Below the pieces are notes generated by a model. It did not search any database. It was given only the letters and a program-made list of their open reading frames with translations, and had not been told where the DNA came from. Of a stretch of 64,000 nt of DNA, positions 43,342-55,351 are shown piece after piece. The position numbers and the translations under genes are program-made. The stretch's first letter is position 1. Each line of letters opens with the position of its first letter. Origin of the DNA: Cellulomonas chengniuliangii (lineage in GTDB: Bacteria > Actinomycetota > Actinomycetes > Actinomycetales > Cellulomonadaceae); assembly GCF_024508335.1 (NCBI RefSeq), contig NZ_CP101988.1, positions 1,612,001 to 1,676,000 on the forward strand, written 5' to 3'.

Positions 43342-43543
43342 GCGTACGCCCCCGCGAAGGTGGACCTGCTCCGTGACACGCTCGGGCGGTCCCGCCTGAG
43401 CGCCGTGGCCACCGACTTCGCGATGGCCTAGTGGGCCCCACGGAGGCTTGGCGGGCATCGCGGCCCGCCGTGCTCCGGCCCCCGGCTGGCGGTGGCGCAG
43501 GGCTCTAGGGCGCCCCGCCGGACGGGTCGGGCGCCAGGCTCGG

Positions 43544-43549
43544 TAGCAT
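43544..43549 (+). promoter_or_regulatory. Candidate -10 box for thrS
   Basis: TAGCAT lies 50 bases before the thrS start. No clear -35 is seen and there is no room or sequence for a T-box riboswitch in the short leader. Confidence 0.4.
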
Positions 43550-43599
43550 CGGGGGTGCGCCCGCCGCATCGGCAGGCCTGAACTGAGGAGATCGCACCC

Positions 43600-45603
<2,004 letters not shown>

Positions 45604-45610
45604 GCCCGCG

Positions 45611-46186
45611 GTGAGCGACGACGAGCACCGGCTCCAGGTGGAGGACGGCGACGACCACGCGGGGGTCCCGGACGGGTTCCAGCGGCTGTGGACCCCGCAC
45701 CGCATGGCGTACATCGGCGGCGAGAACAAGCCGTCGGACTCCGGGGCGGGCGATGGGTGCCCGTTCTGCCGTGCTCCGGGCCTGAGCGACGACGAGGGCC
45801 TGATCGTCGCCCGCGGCGGCGCGGCGTACGTGGTGCTCAACCTCTACCCGTACAACTCGGGGCATCTGCTGGTGTGCCCGTACCGCCACGTGGCCGACTA
45901 CACCGACCTCACGCCCGAGGAGGTCGCCGAGGTCGCCGAGCTCACCCGCACGTCGATGCGCGTTCTGCGCGAGGTGTACGGTCCGGACGGCTTCAACCTC
46001 GGCATGAACCAGGGGCACGTCGCGGGGGCCGGCATCGCCGCGCACCTGCACCAGCACGTGGTGCCGCGGTGGGGCGGGGACTCGAACTTCCTGCCGATCG
46101 TGGCGCGCACCCGCGCGCTGCCGGAGATCTTGAGCGACACCAGGGCGCGCCTCGCCGCAGCGTGGCCGTCTGACCAGAGGGGATGA
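45611..46186 (+). CDS. HIT family hydrolase/phosphorylase
   Basis: A 191-residue protein with the histidine triad AAHLHQHVVPRW at about 155-166 and an N-terminal CPFC metal site in GDGCPFCRAPG. YVVLNLYPYNSGHLLVCPYR is typical of the actinobacterial branch related to the mycobacterial AP4A phosphorylase between thrS and pgsA. GTG 45611 follows thrS by seven bases. Confidence 0.92.
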   Translation: MSDDEHRLQVEDGDDHAGVPDGFQRLWTPHRMAYIGGENKPSDSGAGDGCPFCRAPGLSDDEGLIVARGGAAYVVLNLYPYNSGHLLVCPYRHVADYTDLTPEEVAEVAELTRTSMRVLREVYGPDGFNLGMNQGHVAGAGIAAHLHQHVVPRWGGDSNFLPIVARTRALPEILSDTRARLAAAWPSDQRG

Positions 46187-46193
46187 TCGAGGC

Positions 46194-46802
46194 GTGCTGA
46201 ACCGACTGCGGGGGTTCATGACGCGGGTCATGACGCCCCTGGCTGACGCCCTGCTCAAGCGGGGCGTCTCCCCAGACGCCGTGACGATCGCCGGCACGGT
46301 CGCCGTGGTGGTGGTGGCGCTGTGGCTGTACCCGACCGGCCACCTGCTCGTCGCCACGCTGCTGATCGCGGCGTTCGCGCTCACCGACTCGCTGGACGGG
46401 GTGATGGCCCGCCGTGCTGGCCGCTCGAGCAGCTGGGGCGCCTTCCTCGACTCGACGCTGGACCGGCTCGCGGACGCCGCGATCTTCTCCGGTCTGGTCC
46501 TGTGGTTCTTCGGCCGGGGCGACGACGCGCTGGCGGGCGGCCTCGCACTGGCCTGCCTGGTGCTGGGCTCGGTGGTGCCGTACGCGAGGGCCAGGGCCGA
46601 AGGCTTGGGCATGACCGCGTCGGTGGGCATAGCCGAGCGCGCGGACCGCCTCGCCGCGGTGCTCACCGCGACGGCGCTCGTCGGGGTGGGGCTGCCGTCG
46701 GTGATCCTCACCGTGGTGCTCGGCCTCCTCGCCGTCGCCTCCGCGATCACCGTCGTCCAACGCATGGCGACGGTGCGCGCCCAGGTCAGGGCGGCCTCAT
46801 GA
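46194..46802 (+). CDS. pgsA: CDP-alcohol phosphatidyltransferase, phosphatidylinositol-phosphate synthase
   Basis: A 202-residue membrane enzyme with the CDP-alcohol signature DSLDGVMARRAGRSSSWGAF and then LDSTLDRLAD (D-G-x2-A-R-x8-G-x3-D-x3-D). It makes the phosphatidylinositol core for PIMs, as its mycobacterial counterpart in the same position does. GTG 46194; it overlaps patA as ATGA. Confidence 0.93.
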   Translation: MLNRLRGFMTRVMTPLADALLKRGVSPDAVTIAGTVAVVVVALWLYPTGHLLVATLLIAAFALTDSLDGVMARRAGRSSSWGAFLDSTLDRLADAAIFSGLVLWFFGRGDDALAGGLALACLVLGSVVPYARARAEGLGMTASVGIAERADRLAAVLTATALVGVGLPSVILTVVLGLLAVASAITVVQRMATVRAQVRAAS

Positions 46803-47785
46803 GGGACGTCACGGCGCCGCTGATCACCTGGTGCTGGCGGACGGCGGGCAAGGCCCCCGAGGGCCTTCTGCGCGTGGCGAGCGCCGTGGGCGCCGACGCC
46901 GTCTGGCTGCTGCACGGCGCCGGGGTGCGCCGCCTTGAGAGCAACCTCCGGCGCGTGCGCCCCCACGCCTCGCCGCGTGAGCTGCGCCGGTTGAGCCGGG
47001 CTGGCATGCGCTCGTACTTCCGATACTTCGCGGAGGCCTTCTCCCTGAGCCGGGTCACTCCCGAGCAGGTGGCCGCCCGTGTGCGGCCCGTGGGCATGGA
47101 GCCCATCGAGCGCGAGCTCGACGCGGACCGTCCCGTCGTCCTGGCCCTAGGGCACATGGGCAACTGGGACCTCGCCGGCGCGTGGGGGACCGTGCGGCTG
47201 GGGCCGGTGACCACGGTCGCCGAGCGGCTCCAGCCGGAGGAGCTGTTCCAGGAGTTCATGGACTTCCGGCGAGGGCTCGGGCTGACGATCATCCCGCTCG
47301 ACGCCGACGGCGGGGTGTTCCGCCAGCTGCTCCGCGCGGCCCGCGGCCAGCGCGCGATCATCCCCCTGCTCGCGGACCGCGACCTGTCCGCCCGCGGCGG
47401 GGTCGAGGTCGACCTGTTCGGGGAGCGCGCGCGGGTGGCCGCCGGGCCGGCGTCGCTCGCGATCGCCACGGGGGCGCCGCTCGCTGCCGTCACCGTGTCC
47501 TACGAGCGCCTCCGCGGTGAGCGCCGCCGCGCGGCGGCGTCGCCCTGGGGGATCGTCGTGGAGTTCCACCCCGTGGCGCCCGTGCCCGCGCAGGGCTCCA
47601 GCGCGGAGAAGGTCGCGGCGATGACCCAGGCGTGGGTCGACCAGCTCGCCGACGGCATCGCGCGAGCCCCGCAGGACTGGCACATGCTGCAGCGGGTCTT
47701 CGTCAGCGACCTCGACCCGGAGCGGTACGCCGCGACCCAGGCGGCAGACAGCGCGGCACGCGCCAGCACGCAGGACCCCGCATGA
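46799..47785 (+). CDS. patA: Phosphatidylinositol mannoside acyltransferase
   Basis: A 328-residue acyltransferase of the HtrB/LpxL superfamily. LALGHMGNWDLAGAWG contains the H-x4-D catalytic pair; IIPLLADRDLSARGGVEVDLFG matches the family. In PIM synthesis it acylates the mannose on PIM1/2. ATG 46799 overlaps the pgsA stop and its own stop overlaps pimA. Confidence 0.92.
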   Translation: MRDVTAPLITWCWRTAGKAPEGLLRVASAVGADAVWLLHGAGVRRLESNLRRVRPHASPRELRRLSRAGMRSYFRYFAEAFSLSRVTPEQVAARVRPVGMEPIERELDADRPVVLALGHMGNWDLAGAWGTVRLGPVTTVAERLQPEELFQEFMDFRRGLGLTIIPLDADGGVFRQLLRAARGQRAIIPLLADRDLSARGGVEVDLFGERARVAAGPASLAIATGAPLAAVTVSYERLRGERRRAAASPWGIVVEFHPVAPVPAQGSSAEKVAAMTQAWVDQLADGIARAPQDWHMLQRVFVSDLDPERYAATQAADSAARASTQDPA

Positions 47786-49020
47786 GCGCCCCCGCCGAGG
47801 CGGTCCCGGGCTCGCGGCCGCTGCGGATCGGCATCGTCTGCCCGTACTCCTTCGACGTGCCCGGTGGCGTCCAGTTCCACGTGCGGGACCTGGCCGAGGC
47901 GCTGATCGCCCGCGGGCACGAGGTGTCGGTGCTCGCCCCCGCGGACGACGAGACCCCCATCGCGCCGTACATGACGGCGGCCGGCCGTGCGGTGCCGGTG
48001 CGCTACAACGGGGCTGTCGCCCGCCTGACCTTCGGGCCCGTCACCGCGGCGCGGGTGCGGCGGTGGCTCGCGGCGGGGGAGTTCGACGTGCTGCACCTGC
48101 ACGAGCCGGTGACGCCGAGCCTCGGCATGCTCGCGCTGTGGATCGCCGACGGGCCCATCGTCGCGACGTTCCACACGGCGTTGCTGCGCTCCCGCCCCCT
48201 GCAGCTGGCCTACCCCCTGGTGCGGCAGTCGCTCGAGAAGATCGGCGCCCGGATCGCCGTCTCCGAGGACGCCCGGCGCACGCTCGTGGAGCACCTCGGC
48301 GGCGACGCGGTGGTGATCCCCAACGGCGTGTACGTCGACACGTTCGCGGAGGCGAAGCCCGACGACCGCTGGGTGGGCACCGCCGAGGCCCCGACCGTGG
48401 CGTTCCTCGGCCGCCTGGACGAGGCGCGCAAGGGCCTCGCGGTGCTGCTCAGCGCGGTGCCGGAGATCCTCCGCCGTCGGCCGGGCACGCGCTTCCTCGT
48501 GGCGGGCCGCGGCGAGACCGGGCCTGATGACGTGCGCGCCCTGATCGGCGACGAGGCGGCCCGTGCCGTCGAGTTCCTCGGGGAGATCACCGACGAGGAG
48601 AAGGCCCAACTGCTCTCGTCCGTGGACGTGTACTGCGCCCCGCAGACGGGCGGGGAGAGCTTCGGCATCGTGCTCGTCGAGGCGATGAGCGCCGGCGCGG
48701 CGGTGGTCGCGAGCGACCTCGGGGCCTTCCGGCGCGTGCTGGCGGAGGGCGAGGCGGGCGTGCTGTTCCGCACCGGCGACTCGCAGGATCTGGCGCGCAC
48801 GATGGTGCGCGTGCTGGGGGACGAGGACGAGCGGCGCGGTTTGGTGGCGAGGGCCGCTGAGGCGGTGCGCCGCTACGACTGGTCCTCGGTGACGCACGAG
48901 GTGCTGACGGTGTACGAGATGGTCGTCGAGGGACGCGACACGCCCGTGGTCGAGGACCCGTCCTCGCGCAGGGGAGCCCGGATGCTCGAGCGGCGCCGCG
49001 CGCGAGGGGAGTCCCGATGA
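47782..49020 (+). CDS. pimA: Phosphatidylinositol alpha-mannosyltransferase
   Basis: A 412-residue GT-B (GT4) glycosyltransferase that adds the first mannose to phosphatidylinositol. CPYSFDVPGGVQFHVRDLAE, HLHEPVTPSL, IPNGVYVDTF, FLGRLDEARKGLAVLL and GGESFGIVLVEAMSAGAAVV (E-x7-E donor motif) are all present. ATG 47782. Confidence 0.95.
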   Translation: MSAPAEAVPGSRPLRIGIVCPYSFDVPGGVQFHVRDLAEALIARGHEVSVLAPADDETPIAPYMTAAGRAVPVRYNGAVARLTFGPVTAARVRRWLAAGEFDVLHLHEPVTPSLGMLALWIADGPIVATFHTALLRSRPLQLAYPLVRQSLEKIGARIAVSEDARRTLVEHLGGDAVVIPNGVYVDTFAEAKPDDRWVGTAEAPTVAFLGRLDEARKGLAVLLSAVPEILRRRPGTRFLVAGRGETGPDDVRALIGDEAARAVEFLGEITDEEKAQLLSSVDVYCAPQTGGESFGIVLVEAMSAGAAVVASDLGAFRRVLAEGEAGVLFRTGDSQDLARTMVRVLGDEDERRGLVARAAEAVRRYDWSSVTHEVLTVYEMVVEGRDTPVVEDPSSRRGARMLERRRARGESR

Positions 49021-49688
49021 GCTGGTCTGAGGCCGCGGTGCTCGTCGCCGCGCTGATCGCGTTGGCTGTGTGGTGGGTGTGGGTGGCCGCCTCCCGCCTC
49101 GACCGCCTGCACCGCAAGGTGGCGGCGTCGCTCGCGGTGGTGGACGCGCAGCTGCTGCGCCGCGCGTCGGCGGCGTCGCAGCTCGCGGCGTCGGGGCTGA
49201 TGGACCCGGTGAGCTCGCTGCTCGTCGGCGAGGCCGCTTGGCGCGCGATGGTCGCGGGCGGCCAGGACGTCCCTGCCCTGACGACCCTGCCCCTCGAGCT
49301 GGACGGAGGTGCGGCGGCGAGGGTCCACGGCGCCGATCCGCACGCTCAGGCCGACCGTGGGATGGCCGAGAGCGAGCTGTCGGCGACGTTGCGCACTGTG
49401 CTCGACGACCCCGAAGAGGTCGCGGAGCTGCGCGAGGAGCCTGTCGGCAAAGAGCTGCTCGACGCCCTCGCGACCGCCTGGTACCGCGTGCAGCTCGCGC
49501 GAAGGTTCCACAACGAGGCGGTCGCGCAGACCCAACGGCTGCGCCGCGGATGGGCCGTGCGGATGCTGCGTCTCGCCGGCAGCGCCGCCTTGCCGCAGAC
49601 CCTCGAGCTCGACGACGCCTGGCCCGACGCGCTCGGCAGGCCCGGGCTTCCCGCGGCGCCTACAGGGCGGACACCCTCCGCCGGCTGA
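49017..49688 (+). CDS. Conserved membrane protein of the PIM operon (LemA-like)
   Basis: A 223-residue protein with one N-terminal membrane helix (AAVLVAALIALAVWWVWVAA), then helical LDRLHRKVAASLAVVDAQLL and WYRVQLARRFHNEAVAQTQR, a LemA-like layout. ATG 49017 overlaps the pimA stop as ATGA, and a similar membrane protein follows pimA in mycobacteria. Function unknown. Confidence 0.75.
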   Translation: MSWSEAAVLVAALIALAVWWVWVAASRLDRLHRKVAASLAVVDAQLLRRASAASQLAASGLMDPVSSLLVGEAAWRAMVAGGQDVPALTTLPLELDGGAAARVHGADPHAQADRGMAESELSATLRTVLDDPEEVAELREEPVGKELLDALATAWYRVQLARRFHNEAVAQTQRLRRGWAVRMLRLAGSAALPQTLELDDAWPDALGRPGLPAAPTGRTPSAG

Positions 49689-49700
49689 CAGGCCCGTGAC

Positions 49701-49706
49701 TAGCAT
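49701..49706 (+). promoter_or_regulatory. Candidate -10 box for pdxS
   Basis: TAGCAT 60 bases before the pdxS start, in a gap of 77 bases after the PIM genes. No clear -35. Confidence 0.45.
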
Positions 49707-49765
49707 GGGCGGCGAAGCGCGCAAGCGCTCATCCTCTCGTCCACCACCTGATCTGCGAGGCCAGT

Positions 49766-50692
49766 GTGACCAGTGACTTCAGCACGTCCGCCGCAACTGC
49801 CTCCATGGAATCGGCCGTGGGCACCGCCCGCGTCAAGCGCGGCATGGCCGAGATGCTCAAGGGCGGCGTGATCATGGACGTCGTCAACGCCGAGCAGGCC
49901 AAGATCGCCGAGGACGCCGGAGCGGTTGCCGTCATGGCCCTCGAGCGGGTCCCCGCCGACATCCGCTCGCAGGGCGGGGTGGCGCGGATGAGCGACCCCG
50001 ACTTGATCGACGGCATCATCGCCGCCGTCTCGATCCCCGTGATGGCGAAGGCCCGCATCGGCCACTTCGTCGAGGCGCAGGTCCTCGAGAGCCTCGGGGT
50101 GGACTACGTCGACGAGTCCGAGGTCCTGACGCCGGCCGACTACGAGCACCACATCGACAAGTGGGCCTTCACCGTGCCGTTCGTGTGCGGGGCGACGAAC
50201 CTGGGCGAGGCGCTGCGCCGGATCACCGAGGGCGCCGCCATGATCCGCTCGAAGGGCGAGGCCGGCACGGGCGACGTCTCGAACGCGACGACCCACATGC
50301 GGACGCTGCGCGACCAGATCCGTCGGTTGACCTCGCTGCCGGAGGACGAGCTCTTCGTCGCCGCCAAGGAGTTGCAAGCGCCCTACGACCTGGTCAAGGA
50401 GGTCGCCCGCACCGGCAAGCTGCCCGTCGTGCTGTTCACGGCCGGCGGCATCGCCACGCCCTCCGACGCCGCGATGATGATGCAGCTCGGCGCCGAGGGC
50501 GTGTTCGTCGGATCGGGCATCTTCAAGTCGGGCAACCCGGCGGACCGCGCGGCGGCCATCGTCAAGGCGACCACGTTCTACGACGACCCGGCCGTGATCG
50601 CCAAGGTCTCCCGTGGGCTGGGCGAGGCCATGGTCGGGATCAACGTCGACGACGTGCCCGTGGGGCACCGCTTGGCCGAGCGCGGCTGGTGA
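49766..50692 (+). CDS. pdxS: Pyridoxal 5'-phosphate synthase lyase subunit
   Basis: The 308-residue TIM-barrel subunit makes PLP from ribose-5-phosphate, glyceraldehyde-3-phosphate and ammonia from Pdx[53 protein letters not shown] and NFAAGG-like [19 protein letters not shown] are diagnostic; Lys in VKRGMAEML and KARIGH act in catalysis. GTG 49766. Confidence 0.97.
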   Translation: MTSDFSTSAATASMESAVGTARVKRGMAEMLKGGVIMDVVNAEQAKIAEDAGAVAVMALERVPADIRSQGGVARMSDPDLIDGIIAAVSIPVMAKARIGHFVEAQVLESLGVDYVDESEVLTPADYEHHIDKWAFTVPFVCGATNLGEALRRITEGAAMIRSKGEAGTGDVSNATTHMRTLRDQIRRLTSLPEDELFVAAKELQAPYDLVKEVARTGKLPVVLFTAGGIATPSDAAMMMQLGAEGVFVGSGIFKSGNPADRAAAIVKATTFYDDPAVIAKVSRGLGEAMVGINVDDVPVGHRLAERGW

Positions 50693-51258
50693 CGGACGCG
50701 GATCGCGGCCCGGTCCACGCCCTGGGCCCTGACTGGGTCCTGGGCGAGGACGGGCTGCGCTTCCGGCGGGCGGCGCGCGTGATCCTGCTCGACCAGCGCG
50801 ACCGCGTGCTGCTGGTGCGCGGTCATGACGCGGACCAGCCGAGCCGGAGCTGGTGGTTCACCGTCGGGGGCGGCATCGACGCGGGGGAGGATTCCCGCGC
50901 GGCCGCCGTCCGCGAGGTGCGCGAGGAGACGGGGCTGGTACTGCGGCCCGAGCAGCTGGTGGGTCCGGTGTTCACCCGCTCCGCCGTGTTCGACTTCGTG
51001 GCCGAGCACTGCCGGCAGGACGAGGACATCTACGTGGCGCGCCTCGACGCGGGGGCCGCGGCGGAGGCTGCCGCGTTGAGCCGTGCGGGCTGGACCGACC
51101 TCGAGCGCGACGTCATCGACGAGCTCCGTTGGTGGGACCTCGAGGACCTCGCCCGGGAAGAGCTCGAGGTGTTCCCCGAAGGGCTCGCGGGACTGGTGCG
51201 CAGCCTGCTGCCGGGGTGGGACGGCCGCACACGGCGCCTGGGGCTGGGCGCCGCGTAA
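50689..51258 (+). CDS. Nudix hydrolase coupled to pdxS
   Basis: A 189-residue protein with Nudix box [20 protein letters not shown] followed by TGL near residues 66-88. GTG 50689 overlaps the pdxS stop as GTGA, so the two are coupled. The substrate is not clear. [20 protein letters not shown] is the usual C-terminal helix. Confidence 0.88.
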   Translation: MTDADRGPVHALGPDWVLGEDGLRFRRAARVILLDQRDRVLLVRGHDADQPSRSWWFTVGGGIDAGEDSRAAAVREVREETGLVLRPEQLVGPVFTRSAVFDFVAEHCRQDEDIYVARLDAGAAAEAAALSRAGWTDLERDVIDELRWWDLEDLAREELEVFPEGLAGLVRSLLPGWDGRTRRLGLGAA

Positions 51259-51304
51259 GCGCTCGCATCGTGGTCTTCTCGGTCTCACTCGGTGAATCAC
51301 CGCA

Positions 51305-52543
51305 GTGACGCCGCAGGCTGGGGTTACCGTGCGGTACGTGCCGTCAAACATCTCTCCAGTCCTCCGGATGCAGCGCAGCGGCATCCGGCACCTCATGGAG
51401 CTCGCGATGCTGGACCCCACCGCCATCAGGCTGGAGCTCGGCGAGCCCGACGTGCCGACCCCTCCCCACGTGGTGGAGGCCGCGGCCCAGGACGCCCGCG
51501 ACGGGCACACCGGCTACACCTCGAGCATCGGATCTCTCGAGCTGCGCACCGCGCTCGCGCAGAAGGTCGGCGAGTCCAACGGGCTGGCCGTCGGCGCGGA
51601 CGACGTGGTGGTCACCCACGGGGCGATGCACGGCCTCGCGATGGCCATCAACGCCACCATGGGACCGGGCGACGAGATGCTCGTGCCCGACCCGGAGTTC
51701 CCGAACTGGCGTATGGCCGCAGCGGCCGTGGGCGTGGACGTGAGCACCTACCCCGCGCGCGCCGAGGCTGGCTTCGTGCCCACTCTCGCGGACATCGAGG
51801 CGGCGATCACGCCCCGCACCAAGGTCATCCTCGTCAACTCGCCCAACAACCCCACAGGCGCCATGTACCCGGCGGAGGTGCTGGCCGGCATCGTGGACAT
51901 CGCGCGTCGGCACGACCTGTGGGTGTTCTCCGACGAGTGCTACGAGGCGATCACGTTCGGCGCCGAGCACGTGAGCCCGGCCTCGTTCGACACCGACGGC
52001 CGCGTCGTCACGTTCTTCACCTTCTCCAAGACGTACGCCATGACCGGCTGGCGGCTCGGCTACGTGGTCACCCGCGACCCGTCTGTGCACGACCTGCTGG
52101 GCCAGGTGGCCGAGGCCACCGTCGCGTGCCCGTCGACGGTGAGCCAGCGGGCGGCCCTGGCGGCCCTGCGCGGCTCCCAGGAGGACGTCGTGCGGGCGGT
52201 CGCCTCCTACCGCCGCCGCCGGGACGCCGCCGTCGCACTGCTCGACACCCGGGGCATCCCCTACGTGATGCCCGAGGGCGCCTTCTACCTGATGGTCGAC
52301 GTGTCCCGGGCCACCCCGGACAGCGAGGAGTTCGCCCTCGCGCTGCTCCGCGACCGCCACGTGTCGGTGTCGCCAGGCTCCGCGTTCGGCGCGGGCGGCG
52401 AGGGCATGGTCCGGGTCTCCCTCGCCTCGGACGAGGCCGCGATCCTGGCCGGCCTGGGCCGGCTCGCGGACTACGTCGACGCATGGCAGGCAGAGCGTGA
52501 GGCCGCGGTCATCGCAGTGGGGACGTCCGCGCAGCTCGGCTGA
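51305..52543 (+). CDS. PLP-dependent class I/II aminotransferase
   Basis: A 412-residue aminotransferase. [40 protein letters not shown] and [18 protein letters not shown] with the PLP Lys in SKTY are standard. It sits between pdxS and pdxT, so a PLP user lies among the PLP makers. GTG 51305 is used; GTG 51329 ([11 protein letters not shown]) is a good alternative. Substrate unknown. Confidence 0.9.
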   Translation: MTPQAGVTVRYVPSNISPVLRMQRSGIRHLMELAMLDPTAIRLELGEPDVPTPPHVVEAAAQDARDGHTGYTSSIGSLELRTALAQKVGESNGLAVGADDVVVTHGAMHGLAMAINATMGPGDEMLVPDPEFPNWRMAAAAVGVDVSTYPARAEAGFVPTLADIEAAITPRTKVILVNSPNNPTGAMYPAEVLAGIVDIARRHDLWVFSDECYEAITFGAEHVSPASFDTDGRVVTFFTFSKTYAMTGWRLGYVVTRDPSVHDLLGQVAEATVACPSTVSQRAALAALRGSQEDVVRAVASYRRRRDAAVALLDTRGIPYVMPEGAFYLMVDVSRATPDSEEFALALLRDRHVSVSPGSAFGAGGEGMVRVSLASDEAAILAGLGRLADYVDAWQAEREAAVIAVGTSAQLG

Positions 52544-52552
52544 GGCAGGCCC

Positions 52553-52558
52553 TAGGAT
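52553..52558 (+). promoter_or_regulatory. Candidate -10 box giving a leaderless pdxT transcript
   Basis: TAGGAT lies eight bases before GTG 52567, the distance expected if transcription starts at or next to the start codon. Confidence 0.45.
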
Positions 52559-52566
52559 CTGCTGCC

Positions 52567-53178
52567 GTGACGGCGACGATCGGGATCTTGGCACTGCAAG
52601 GTGATGTGCGCGAGCACGCCGCCGCCCTGGCGGCCGCCGGCGCGCGCGCCGTGCCCGTCCGCCGCGTGGCCGAGCTGGACGCGATCGACGGCTTGGTGAT
52701 CCCGGGCGGCGAGTCCACCACGATCGACAAGCTGCTGCGCGCCTTCGACCTGTTCGAGCCGCTGCGGGACCGACTCCGCGGCGGGCTGCCGGCGTACGGG
52801 TCGTGCGCGGGGATGATCTTGCTCGCCGACCGGATCCTGGGCGGCGCCGCCGGCCAGCAGGTGCTCGGCGGGCTCGACATCACGGTGCGGCGCAACGCCT
52901 TCGGCCGCCAGGTCGACTCGTTCGAGACAGACCTGGTCATCGACGGCATCGAGGACAGCGCGACGTCCCCGCTGCACGCGGTCTTCATCCGCGCGCCGTG
53001 GGTCGAGGAGGTCGGTCCCGCGGCCGAGGTGCTCGGGCGCGTCGACACAGGGCCTGCCGCCGGTAGGATCGTCGCGGTGCGCCAGGGCCCACTGCTCGCG
53101 ACCTCCTTCCATCCGGAGGTCACCGGCGACGCGCGGGTGCATCGACTGTTCGTGCAGATCGTCCGCGACAGCCTCTGA
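52567..53178 (+). CDS. pdxT: Pyridoxal 5'-phosphate synthase glutaminase subunit
   Basis: A 203-residue glutaminase giving ammonia to Pdx[13 protein letters not shown] at the N-terminus, [22 protein letters not shown] with the nucleophile Cys, and [12 protein letters not shown] with the His/Glu pair are diagnostic. GTG 52567. Confidence 0.97.
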   Translation: MTATIGILALQGDVREHAAALAAAGARAVPVRRVAELDAIDGLVIPGGESTTIDKLLRAFDLFEPLRDRLRGGLPAYGSCAGMILLADRILGGAAGQQVLGGLDITVRRNAFGRQVDSFETDLVIDGIEDSATSPLHAVFIRAPWVEEVGPAAEVLGRVDTGPAAGRIVAVRQGPLLATSFHPEVTGDARVHRLFVQIVRDSL

Positions 53179-53232
53179 CCCCGCCCGTCGCGGCGCTGAT
53201 CGGGCTTCGTGGGCGGAGACGAAGGGGTAGCG

Positions 53233-53988
53233 ATGTCGGGTCACTCCAAGTGGGCCACCACCAAGCACAAGAAGGCCGTCGTCGACGCCAAGCGGAGCAA
53301 GCTCTTCGCGAAGCTGATCAAGAACATCGAGGTGGCCGCCCGCACGGGCGGCGGTGACGTCGCGGGCAACCCGACGCTCTTCGACGCGATCCAGAAGGCG
53401 AAGCGGACCTCGGTCCCCATCGACAACATCAACCGCGCCGTCAAGCGCGGCTCCGGCCAGGAGGCCGGCGGCGCCGACTACGAGACGATCATGTACGAGG
53501 GCTACGGCCCCGGCGGCATCGCGGTGCTCGTGGAGTGCCTCACCGACAACCGCAACCGGGCGGCGTCCGACGTGCGCGTGGCGTTCACCCGCAACGGCGG
53601 CCAGATGGCCGACCCTGGCTCGGTGTCGTACCTGTTCTCCCGCCGTGGCGTCGTCATGGTGCCCAAGGAGGGCACGGACGAGGACTCCGTGATGGAGGCC
53701 GCGCTCGACGCCGGCGTCGAGGAGGTCAACGACTTCGGCGACTCGTTCGAGGTGCTCTCCGCCGCGACCGACCTGGTGCCCGTGCGCACGGCGCTCCAGG
53801 AGGCCGGTATCGAGTACGACTCGGCGGACGTCGTGTTCTACCCGTCGATGCAGATCGAGGTCGACGTCGAGGGCGTGCGCAAGATCATGCGCCTGATCGA
53901 CGCGCTCGAGGACTCGGACGACGTGCAGAACGTGTACGCCAACTTCGACGCCTCCGACGAGGTCATGGCGGAGCTCGACGCCGAGTGA
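53233..53988 (+). CDS. yebC: YebC/PmpR family protein
   Basis: A 251-residue protein: [38 protein letters not shown] and [20 protein letters not shown] are invariant YebC stretches. Recent work on the family points to a translation role at proline-rich stalls besides transcription regulation. ATG 53233. Precedes ruvC, as in many actinobacteria. Confidence 0.95.
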   Translation: MSGHSKWATTKHKKAVVDAKRSKLFAKLIKNIEVAARTGGGDVAGNPTLFDAIQKAKRTSVPIDNINRAVKRGSGQEAGGADYETIMYEGYGPGGIAVLVECLTDNRNRAASDVRVAFTRNGGQMADPGSVSYLFSRRGVVMVPKEGTDEDSVMEAALDAGVEEVNDFGDSFEVLSAATDLVPVRTALQEAGIEYDSADVVFYPSMQIEVDVEGVRKIMRLIDALEDSDDVQNVYANFDASDEVMAELDAE

Positions 53989-54051
53989 GCCGTCTGGGCG
54001 CGCCGGGCGGGCCTGCCGCCCGGCGGCCCGGCGGGCTGGGAGACTGAGCGC

Positions 54052-54618
54052 GTGCGCGTGCTCGGAGTCGACCCCGGCCTGACCCGCTGCGGCCTGGGCG
54101 TCGTCGACGGGCTTCCCGGGCGGAAGGCGCGCATGGTCGCCGTGGGCGTGGCGCGCTCGGACGCCTCCCACCAGATCGACCAGCGCCTGCTGGCCATCTC
54201 GGTGCAGCTCGACGAGTGGATCGAGGAGCACGCCCCGGACACGGTGGCCATCGAGCGCGTCTTCGCGCAGCACAACGTCAGCACCGTGATGGGCACCGCG
54301 CAGGTGGCGGGGCTCGCGATGCTCGCGGCGGCGCGCCGTCGCATCCCCGTGGCGCTGCACACCCCCAGCGAGGTGAAGGCCGCGGTCACGGGCAGTGGGC
54401 GCGCCGACAAGGCGCAGGTCCAGGTCATGGTGCAGCGGCTCCTCGCGCTCGACGAGCTGCCGCGCCCGGCGGACGCGGCCGACGCCCTCGCCCTGGCGAT
54501 TTGCCACCTGTGGCGGCCCGCTGGCGCGCTCGGGGCCCCGCAGCGGGCTCCTGGGTCGATGACGGCGGCGCAGCGAGCCTGGGCGGCTGCCGAGCAGGCC
54601 GCGCGAGCCCGCGGCTGA
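54052..54618 (+). CDS. ruvC: Holliday junction endonuclease RuvC
   Basis: A 188-residue resolvase: [18 protein letters not shown] (first catalytic Asp), [40 protein letters not shown] and [13 protein letters not shown] (last Asp pair). GTG 54052. Confidence 0.96.
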   Translation: MRVLGVDPGLTRCGLGVVDGLPGRKARMVAVGVARSDASHQIDQRLLAISVQLDEWIEEHAPDTVAIERVFAQHNVSTVMGTAQVAGLAMLAAARRRIPVALHTPSEVKAAVTGSGRADKAQVQVMVQRLLALDELPRPADAADALALAICHLWRPAGALGAPQRAPGSMTAAQRAWAAAEQAARARG

Positions 54619-54660
54619 CCGCCCGCGCACGGGCTGCCGCGGCTGGCGGTCGCGTGTCGT

Positions 54661-54676
54661 TCGTACAGGTGTTCGT
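54661..54676 (+). promoter_or_regulatory. Candidate LexA (SOS) box upstream of ruvA
   Basis: TCGTACAGGTGTTCGT matches the actinobacterial LexA operator TCGAACATGTGTTCGA at 13 of 16 positions and keeps the GTTCG half. It lies 63 bases before ruvA, just upstream of the -10-like GATAGT. It predicts DNA-damage induction of ruvAB; inference. Confidence 0.65.
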
Positions 54677-54739
54677 GCGCATGGGATAGTTCTGTCGGGC
54701 GCGCGTCGGTCGCGGTCCGAGGACGAGGGAGGACCACGG

Positions 54740-55351
54740 GTGATCGCGTCGGTACGAGGCACGGTGCAGGCTGTGCGGCTGGACGCCGCGGTCGTGGAGG
54801 TCGGCGGTGTGGGCATGCTCGTCCAGGCCACGCCGACCACGCTCGCCGGGCTGCGCGTCGGGGCCGAGGCCCTGCTGTGGACGTCCCTCGTGGTGCGCGA
54901 GGACTCGCTCACCCTGTTCGGCTTCGCTGACTCCGACGAGCGCGAGGTGTTCGAGGTGCTGCAGACCGTCAGCGGGGTGGGCCCACGGCTCGCCCTCGCG
55001 ATGCTCGCGGTGCACAGCCCCGACGGGCTGCGACGGGCCGTCGCGGGGGAGGACCTCGCCGCGCTCAAGCGGGTCCCGGGGATCGGGCACAAGGGCGCCC
55101 AACGGATCGTGCTGGAGCTCGGCGGCCGGCTCGGGGCGCCCGCGACAGCGTCGGACGGGGCGTTCACGCCATTGCCCGTGACGGACCGGCGGGCGCAGGT
55201 GGTGGACGCGCTCGTCGGCCTGGGCTGGAACGCGCGCGCCGCCGAGGACGCGGTGGCGCAGGTCCTCGAGGCCGACGGCGGGGTGGACGCCAACGATGTG
55301 GCCGGCGTGCTGCGGGCCGCGCTGCGGTCGCTGGGCGGCGGCCGTGGCTGA
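54740..55351 (+). CDS. ruvA: Holliday junction branch migration protein RuvA
   Basis: A 203-residue protein: [40 protein letters not shown] and [13 protein letters not shown] plus [16 protein letters not shown], the two helix-hairpin-helix motifs. GTG 54740; it overlaps ruvB by 8 bases. Confidence 0.96.
   Translation: MIASVRGTVQAVRLDAAVVEVGGVGMLVQATPTTLAGLRVGAEALLWTSLVVREDSLTLFGFADSDEREVFEVLQTVSGVGPRLALAMLAVHSPDGLRRAVAGEDLAALKRVPGIGHKGAQRIVLELGGRLGAPATASDGAFTPLPVTDRRAQVVDALVGLGWNARAAEDAVAQVLEADGGVDANDVAGVLRAALRSLGGGRG

Noticed and set aside
43500-43599. T-box riboswitch upstream of thrS
   Set aside because: The leader after the -10 box is about 40 bases, too short for a T-box, and no T-box consensus is present.
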